Assembly: GCA_045530865.1 (NCBI GenBank) | Contig: JAZSCX010000097.1 | Location: 1-16,885, forward strand | DNA length: 16,885 bases | Direction of reading: 5' to 3' | DNA from: Avoscillospira sp045530865 | GTDB taxonomy: Bacteria > Bacillota > Clostridia > Oscillospirales > Oscillospiraceae | Part shown: piece after piece, positions 13,744 through 16,885 of the stretch | Numbering within the stretch: the stretch's first letter is position 1 | Layout: each line of letters begins with the position of its first letter | Translations under genes and position numbers: made by a program | The notes under the pieces: model-generated | The model's input: the letters and a program-made list of their open reading frames with translations, nothing else | Told to the model about the DNA's origin: nothing | Database searches by the model: none

Positions 13744-14100
13744 ATGGACTATTTGAAAGCATTTTTATTGGGTGGTGTGCTATGTGCCATCGGTCAGATT
13801 CTTATCGACAAGACCAAACTGACACCTGCCAGAATTCTGGTGCTGTATGTGGTGGTAGGTGTTGTGCTGGGTGCATTGGGTCTGTATCAGCCGCTGGTGG
13901 ACTGGGGTGGTGCAGGCGCAACCATTCCCTTGACAGGCTTCGGCAACACACTGGCAAAAGGTGTAAAAGAAGCCGTTGGAAAAGATGGTCTGCTAGGTGC
14001 GCTGACAGGCGGACTGAAGGCAGCTGCAGGTGGAATCACCGCTGCCATCTTTTTCGGCCTATTGGCTGCACTTTTGTTTAAACCAAAGGATAAATCCTGA
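13744..14100 (+). CDS. spoVAE: Stage V sporulation protein AE (SpoVAEB type)
   Basis: The 118-residue membrane protein starts 3 bases after spoVAD. Three to four hydrophobic helices are visible (about 5-20, 28-46, 52-70, 92-112), with the conserved segments FLLGGVLCAIGQILIDKTKLTPARILV, GATIPLTGFGNTLAKGVKEAV and GLLGALTGGLKAAAGGITAAIFFGLLAALLFKPK. This is the SpoVAE/SpoVAEB family, part of the SpoVA channel for calcium-dipicolinate in the inner spore membrane. It shares the spoVAD promoter. No terminator separates it from the small Asn/Gln-rich gene that follows. Confidence 0.94.
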   Translation: MDYLKAFLLGGVLCAIGQILIDKTKLTPARILVLYVVVGVVLGALGLYQPLVDWGGAGATIPLTGFGNTLAKGVKEAVGKDGLLGALTGGLKAAAGGITAAIFFGLLAALLFKPKDKS

Positions 14101-14116
14101 TAACCGACACATACTA
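14088..14116 (+). promoter_or_regulatory. Sigma-G-like promoter of the Asn/Gln-rich microprotein
   Basis: CATACTA (14110-14116) is a perfect match to the sigma-G -10 consensus. GGATA (14088-14092) matches four of five -35 positions at a 17-base spacing. The -35 overlaps the last codons of spoVAE. Confidence 0.5.
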
Positions 14117-14157
14117 ACTCTGCGGTACCACAAAAAACAATACAGGAGGATACGATC

Positions 14158-14316
14158 ATGGATCAGTATCAGAACAACAACCAGAACAAGAACCAGCAGA
14201 ACCAGAACAACAACCAGAACAACAACCAGAATCAGAAGAGCAACCAGAACCAGAACCGGAACCAGAACAACAATCAGAACCAGAACAACAATCAGCAGAA
14301 TCAGAACAGAAGATAA
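14158..14316 (+). CDS. Asn/Gln-rich low-complexity microprotein, probably spore-associated
   Basis: ATG 14158 stands 8 bases after a perfect AGGAGG and opens a 52-codon frame ending at TAA 14316. Of 52 residues, 26 are Asn and 17 Gln (83%). The rest are Met, Asp, Tyr, Ser, two Lys and four Arg, so the protein is basic. It consists of irregular NNNQNQ-type units with no hydrophobic segment, signal peptide or fold, and is prion-like in composition. It lies 57 bases below spoVAE with its own sigma-G-like promoter and a strong terminator behind it. Gamma-type small acid-soluble spore proteins are also Asn/Gln-rich, but they have recognisable repeats with Ala, Gly, Phe and Glu that are absent here. 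Possible roles are a spore-core or coat filler, or a nitrogen store. I do not recognise the family. Confidence 0.72.
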   Translation: MDQYQNNNQNKNQQNQNNNQNNNQNQKSNQNQNRNQNNNQNQNNNQQNQNRR

Positions 14317-14318
14317 AC

Positions 14319-14357
14319 AAAAAGCGCTGATGCAGAAAAATCTGCATCAGCGTTTTG
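14319..14357. terminator. Bidirectional terminator between the microprotein and the small membrane protein genes
   Basis: A perfect 12-bp stem (CGCTGATGCAGA at 14325-14336, TCTGCATCAGCG at 14341-14352) closes an AAAA loop. It has A-rich sequence before and TTTT after, so it works for both convergent genes. The stop codon of the minus-strand membrane protein lies in its right arm. Confidence 0.85.
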
Positions 14358-14661
14358 CTCCATTGATAAGGGTAGTCAGGGTAGCTGTTATGAACAGAAC
14401 CGCCGGAAGCAGAAGCATGGCTGCTGCTCCGCCAATTCCATGGTTTACATAATTTCCATTTGGGTAGTAAATCAGATACCAAAGAACATCGCAAAGCAAT
14501 TCGCAGGTCAACCAGCCCAGAACCACATTCCTCTTCCCCGCTCGATTGGCCTTAAACAGAAAACAGATGAAAAAATAGGCAGCGGCACACACAGCATAGC
14601 CGAGCAAAGTGATCCCCATGCCCACGATGCCATCCAGCAGCATATAAAGCATGATCAGCAT
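14347..14661 (-). CDS. Small three- to four-helix membrane protein
   Basis: The 104-residue protein starts at ATG 14661, 7 bases after GGAGG, and overlaps the end of the XRE regulator gene by 7 bases, so it is translationally coupled. Hydrophobic helices cover about 5-40 (possibly two: GIVGMGITLLGYAVCAAAYFFICFLF), 47-66 (VVLGWLTCELLCDVLWYLIYY) and 78-98 (AAAMLLLPAVLFITATLTTLI). A basic loop, KANRAGKRN, faces the cytoplasm. I do not recognise a named family. As third gene of a DUF2975-XRE operon it is probably an accessory membrane component of that system. Confidence 0.8.
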   Translation of the reverse strand: MLIMLYMLLDGIVGMGITLLGYAVCAAAYFFICFLFKANRAGKRNVVLGWLTCELLCDVLWYLIYYPNGNYVNHGIGGAAAMLLLPAVLFITATLTTLINGAKR

Positions 14662-14867
14662 GGTTCATCCTCCATATACTCCAGAAGGTCTCCCGGCTGG
14701 CAGTCCAGAGCCTTGCAGAGCTTATCCAACGTTTCGAGCCGAACGGCACGGGCTTTATCATTTTTCAAAATAGAAAGATTGGAGATGGTGATTCCCACTT
14801 TTTCCGCCAGCTCCGTCACGGACATTTTCCGCTTTGCCAGCATAACATCAATCCGTACCACAATCAT
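14655..14867 (-). CDS. XRE/Cro-family small DNA-binding regulator (YozG-like)
   Basis: The 70-residue protein starts at ATG 14867 after GAGGTGA, 9 bases below the DUF2975 stop. It is almost only a helix-turn-helix: IDVMLAKRKMSVTELAEKVGITISNLSILKNDKARAVRLETLDKLCKALDCQPGDLLEY, the Cro/CI fold with the recognition helix at ISNLSILKNDKA. This short type is typically encoded next to DUF2975 membrane proteins (the YoaS/YozG pair of Bacillus). It probably represses its own operon; palindromic half-sites lie in that promoter. Confidence 0.92.
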   Translation of the reverse strand: MIVVRIDVMLAKRKMSVTELAEKVGITISNLSILKNDKARAVRLETLDKLCKALDCQPGDLLEYMEDEPC

Positions 14868-14876
14868 GCCGTCACC

Positions 14877-15356
14877 TCAAATCGTCAGTTCCGTATCTTC
14901 CTGCAGCTGCGCGGATTTGAAGATCAGGTGGCTCAATGCGGCAGCACATACAGCGACAGCAACGCCCACCATATCCGGCAGCAGAGAAAGCAGGAACACG
15001 CCCGGGGGATTCATATTCAGAAACATCAGCATCACATTGCCGGAAAAAAACAAAATCACATCTCCAAAGGCAAGATTGGATATCCACTTCATTCTTTTGG
15101 CATTGATCTCCGTGAAGGAACGGTTTTGCCCGATGGAATGGGCGATCAGCCAGCCGATGACCAGCGACGTATAACAGGGCACAGCCGTCAGAAGAAACAA
15201 CGTCATCCAGGGCCAGAAGCAATGAGCAAATTCCGGCACGGATGAAGCAAGGCTCAGTCCATAGGACGGAAGCACGATCCCGTAGATCACAAGGCCAAAG
15301 GCCGCCAGCATAACAATGGCAATTTTTAACCAGTCGGAAAGGGCTTTCTGTTTCAT
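14877..15356 (-). CDS. DUF2975-family membrane protein (YoaS-like)
   Basis: The 159-residue protein starts at ATG 15356 with GGAGG 7 bases upstream. It has four hydrophobic helices: about 10-32, 46-70 (FWPWMTLFLLTAVPCYTSLVIGWLIA), 95-112 and 118-143. The segment between helices 2 and 3 (SIGQNRSFTEINAKRMKWISNLAF) carries the family's F-T-x-x-N-x-x-R-x-K/R pattern, which is diagnostic of DUF2975. Function is unknown; it is nearly always followed by a small XRE regulator, as here. First gene of a three-gene operon. Confidence 0.9.
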   Translation of the reverse strand: MKQKALSDWLKIAIVMLAAFGLVIYGIVLPSYGLSLASSVPEFAHCFWPWMTLFLLTAVPCYTSLVIGWLIAHSIGQNRSFTEINAKRMKWISNLAFGDVILFFSGNVMLMFLNMNPPGVFLLSLLPDMVGVAVAVCAAALSHLIFKSAQLQEDTELTI

Positions 15357-15375
15357 AACAATGCCTCCTTTTTCC

Positions 15376-15407
15376 TATACTATGCCATAGAACGCTATGA
15401 AAGTCAA
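15376..15407 (-). promoter_or_regulatory. Promoter and candidate operator of the DUF2975-XRE operon
   Basis: On the minus strand TTGACT (15402-15407) and CATAGT (15379-15384) are 17 bases apart. The palindrome CTATG-C-CATAG (15380-15390) overlaps the -10, and a third half-site CTATG lies at 15395-15399 in the spacer. These are plausible sites for the operon's own XRE protein. Confidence 0.55.
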
Positions 15408-15411
15408 GAAG

Positions 15412-15426
15412 GATTTATCGTAAATC
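15412..15426. repeat. Inverted repeat upstream of the DUF2975 promoter
   Basis: GATTTA-TCG-TAAATC is a perfect 6-bp inverted repeat just upstream of the -35 box. It lies inside a wider pair TCAAGAA (15404-15410) and TTCTTGA. It is also directly after the stop of the small gene at 15451, but no T-run follows, so an operator is as likely as a weak terminator. Confidence 0.35.
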
Positions 15427-15450
15427 AATAAGTATTTCTTGAATTTCGAA

Positions 15451-15717
15451 TTATGCGTGATCCTTCAGCCAACGATACATAGCCTCGCGGCCTTCGATGC
15501 TAAGAGGAAATACCTGCTCTGCTTCGATCTCACTTTTTTCGTAGCAGAACAGACCGTGCCAGAGCTCTGCCTTCATAGAGCTGGCTTCCATGTCCACTTC
15601 CTTGGGCGTTTTCATGACGATGGCAGGGGTAATTTTGAACCGAAGCATACCCCAGCTGCCGGTAAAAATATTATTGGTTTCAAACGTATGCAGCGTGGGA
15701 ATAAATAAATCTTCCAT
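15451..15717 (-). CDS. Small conserved hypothetical protein
   Basis: ATG 15717 is preferred: AAGGGGG lies 7 bases before it, while the ATG at 15723 would be only 1 base from that site. The 88-residue product is soluble, has no signal peptide, and mixes beta strands and helices (GSWGMLRFKITPAIVM, MKAELWHGLFCYEKSEIEAEQVFPLSIEGREAMYRWLKDH). I do not recognise a characterised family; the compact pattern with conserved-looking Trp, Cys and a C-terminal REAMYRWL helix suggests a small folded domain. It is monocistronic, with a clear promoter of its own, divergent from the EamA transporter gene. Confidence 0.75.
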   Translation of the reverse strand: MEDLFIPTLHTFETNNIFTGSWGMLRFKITPAIVMKTPKEVDMEASSMKAELWHGLFCYEKSEIEAEQVFPLSIEGREAMYRWLKDHA

Positions 15718-15737
15718 TTCCATGCCCCCTTTTCTTT

Positions 15738-15766
15738 ATTATAGCAAGTCTGCTCCCTTGGAGCAA
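15738..15766 (-). promoter_or_regulatory. Sigma-A promoter of the small hypothetical gene, overlapped by inverted repeats
   Basis: On the minus strand TTGCTC (15761-15766) and a perfect TATAAT (15738-15743) are 17 bases apart. Two interlocked inverted repeats share the middle arm: TGCTCC/GGAGCA (15751-15765) and GAGCAA/TTGCTC (15761-15779). They cover the -35 box and spacer. Confidence 0.7.
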
Positions 15767-15779
15767 GCACCGGTTGCTC

Positions 15780-15808
15780 TTGACTATCGGAAAATGACAT
15801 GTTACATT
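15780..15808 (+). promoter_or_regulatory. Sigma-A promoter of the second EamA transporter
   Basis: TTGACT (15780-15785) and TACATT (15803-15808) are 17 bases apart, with the start near 15815 and the GAGGGA ribosome site soon after. Confidence 0.6.
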
Positions 15809-15837
15809 AGGCAAAGACAAAAAAGCGAGGGATCAAT

Positions 15838-16728
15838 ATGAAAAAACGTTTCATGGGTAATGCCATGCTTCTGGGTGCCGCCATGATCTGGGGCGCCGCT
15901 TTTGTGGCCCAAACCGTGGGTATGGACTATGTGGAGCCTTTTACCTTTCAGGCGGTACGGTGTTTTCTGGCAAGCCTTGTCCTTCTCCCAGTGATTGCCT
16001 TTATGAATAAAAAGGGAAATGACAAAAAGCCCGTGACAACTGCGGCGAAAAAGAATCAGCTGTTTTACGGTGCTTTGTGCGGTGTGGTGCTGTTCATTGC
16101 CTGTTCGCTGCAGCAGTTCGGATTGAAATATGTAGAAGCCGGAAAGGCCGGGTTTATCACATCTTTGTACATTATTCTGGTGCCCATTGCGGGACTGCTG
16201 TTTGGTCAAAAGGTAAAACCGTGGATTTGGATCAGCGTGGTGCTGGCTCTGTCCGGTCTGTATCTGCTTTGTGCCGGTGATATGACCGTCGGCAAGGGAG
16301 AATTGCTGGTACTCGGCTGTTCCGCTGCATTTACCGCACATATTCTGATCATCGACAAGGTCAGCTCTAAGCTGGATGGCATTCGCCTCAGCAGTATGCA
16401 GTTTTTTGTGGTTGGCGTGATCTCCCTGATCGTGATGTTCTTCACGGAAACGCCGGATCTGCACAGCATTCTGCAGTGCTGGCTGCCCATCTGCTACGCC
16501 GGTATTCTCTCTGCCGGTGTGGGTTATACGTTTCAGATCATCGGGCAGGCCCATACGGAGCCCACGGTGGCCTCCCTTCTGATGAGCCTTGAGGCTGTTT
16601 TTTCCATGCTCTTTGGCTGGCTGCTGCTGAACCAGAAGCTCTTCGCAACGGAGCTGTTTGGCTGCGGGCTGGTGTTTATCGGCGTTATCATTGCGCAGCT
16701 TCCAGGCAAGAATGCACATGCACGATAA
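15838..16728 (+). CDS. EamA/DMT-family membrane transporter
   Basis: The 296-residue protein starts at ATG 15838 behind GAGGGA. Ten hydrophobic helices form two EamA repeats. The first begins with the family hallmark MLLGAAMIWGAAFVAQTVGMDYVEPFTFQAVRCFLASLVLLP; the second contains GVGYTFQIIGQAHTEPTVASLLMSLEAVFSMLFGWLLL, which is the strongly conserved C-terminal region. A cytoplasmic, Lys-rich loop follows helix 2 (NKKGNDKKPVTTAAKKN). It is a permease for an unknown metabolite, often an exporter of amino acids or related compounds. It is monocistronic and only distantly similar to the other EamA protein of this window. An insertion sequence begins 20 bases after its stop codon. Confidence 0.92.
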   Translation: MKKRFMGNAMLLGAAMIWGAAFVAQTVGMDYVEPFTFQAVRCFLASLVLLPVIAFMNKKGNDKKPVTTAAKKNQLFYGALCGVVLFIACSLQQFGLKYVEAGKAGFITSLYIILVPIAGLLFGQKVKPWIWISVVLALSGLYLLCAGDMTVGKGELLVLGCSAAFTAHILIIDKVSSKLDGIRLSSMQFFVVGVISLIVMFFTETPDLHSILQCWLPICYAGILSAGVGYTFQIIGQAHTEPTVASLLMSLEAVFSMLFGWLLLNQKLFATELFGCGLVFIGVIIAQLPGKNAHAR

Positions 16729-16784
16729 CGAACAAGCCGCAGCAAGTTGAACTGAACCAGTAAAACTGGACAATAGACAAAAAG

Positions 16785-16817
16785 CCCCCTGATGTAGGAT
16801 AATAACTACATCAGGGG
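16785..16817. terminator. Perfect 13-bp hairpin inside the IS end, before the transposase
   Basis: CCCCCTGATGTAG (16785-16797) pairs perfectly with CTACATCAGGGGG (16805-16817) around a 7-nt loop and ends 7 bases before the transposase ATG. In a transcript entering from outside, this stem would hide the ribosome site (GGGGG) of the transposase and limit its translation, a known IS self-protection strategy. It lacks a T-run. Confidence 0.6.
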
Positions 16818-16824
16818 GTGTTGT

Positions 16825-16885
16825 TATGTCAGGAAAGAAAGGGCAAAAGCATTATCCAGAAGCAATACAAAAAGAGGTATTGCGG
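16825..16885 (+). CDS. IS3-family-like transposase OrfA, first 20 codons (truncated by contig end)
   Basis: The frame opens at ATG 16825 with the peptide MSGKKGQKHYPEAIQKEVLR and is cut by the end of the sequence. The motif KxYPxxxxxEVLR is the usual start of the helix-turn-helix OrfA of IS3/IS150-type elements, which recognises the IS ends. The ribosome site GGGGG lies in the right arm of the upstream hairpin. Only the first helix is visible, so the subgroup cannot be named. Confidence 0.62.

Larger units (their letters stand above)
16748..16885 (+). mobile_element. IS3-family-like insertion sequence, left end (continues off contig)
   Basis: A terminal sequence beginning TGAACTGAACCA and reaching TGGACA at 16772 resembles the IS150/IS3-group inverted repeat (TGxACTG...AACTGGACA). 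It is followed by a hairpin and the start of a transposase-like frame. The contig stops inside it, as expected for a multicopy element that short reads cannot cross. The exact outer base is uncertain by a few nucleotides. Confidence 0.72.

Noticed and set aside
14158..14316. CRISPR-like or non-coding satellite repeat
   Set aside because: The repeat is in codon units (AAC/CAG), irregular, without spacers, and the frame stays open with start, ribosome site and stop in place; coding is the simpler reading.
14158..14316. Classical gamma-type small acid-soluble spore protein
   Set aside because: The duplicated Ala/Gly/Phe/Glu-containing block and cleavage site of that family are absent; only the Asn/Gln enrichment is shared.
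14156..14494. Cys/Ser-rich minus-strand frame (repeated CCSG and SGSG units)
   Set aside because: Exact antisense of the Asn/Gln repeat and overlapping the small membrane protein gene; the plus frame has the perfect ribosome site, this one has none.
15802..16773. 323-codon minus-strand frame at the right end
   Set aside because: Antisense shadow of the EamA transporter; polar, His/Gln-rich, without start signal.

Overview
The window looks like a whole short contig from a spore-forming gut clostridium, most likely Oscillospiraceae/Ruminococcaceae. The reasons are moderate GC, strong AGGAGG-type ribosome sites with TTG/GTG starts tolerated, spoVA genes, clustered small membrane and regulator operons, and protein families typical of that group. 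No taxonomic marker gene is present, so this placement is an inference.

Left end (1-630). Positions 78-161 are not biological. They match the two MGI/BGISEQ library adapters with a 10-base index between them, and the 77-78 bases on either side are the same piece of DNA read twice. The real sequence resumes at 162 with the last 43 codons of a tyrosine recombinase. That gene runs towards the 3' end of a tRNA-Arg(ACG) gene, which is the usual geometry of an element integrated in a tRNA gene.

630-2100. A secreted protein on the minus strand combines a stalk-like domain with a NodB-like domain lacking its catalytic residues. A small membrane-anchored protein on the plus strand follows.

2100-9040, sugar-acid locus. 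A minus-strand operon encodes, in transcription order, an SGNH hydrolase, an Ldh2/YiaK-type NAD(P)H oxidoreductase, a KDPG aldolase fused to a glyoxalase-like (VOC) domain, KDG kinase (kdgK) and a decayed second aldolase. A divergent operon encodes an IclR regulator, an alpha/beta hydrolase and an EamA permease. The 221-bp intergenic region has two near-consensus promoters pointing at each other, with a 15-bp palindrome between their start points. Together the genes suggest regulated conversion of a sugar acid to 2-keto-3-deoxygluconate, phosphorylation, and cleavage to pyruvate and glyceraldehyde-3-phosphate.

9054-12605. Two minus-strand operons follow: a DEDDh exonuclease with a HAD hydrolase, and tRNA-dihydrouridine synthase with an ECF sigma factor and its zinc anti-sigma factor. 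A two-hairpin palindromic element lies between them.

12721-14316, sporulation block. spoVAD and spoVAE have a good sigma-G promoter candidate. They are followed by an unannotated 52-residue protein that is 83% Asn plus Gln, with a perfect ribosome site and its own sigma-G-like promoter. This is the most novel object in the window.

14347-16885. A DUF2975/XRE/small-membrane-protein operon, a small uncharacterised protein and a second EamA transporter come next. The contig ends inside the first 20 codons of an IS3-family-like transposase, so both contig ends are assembly break points.
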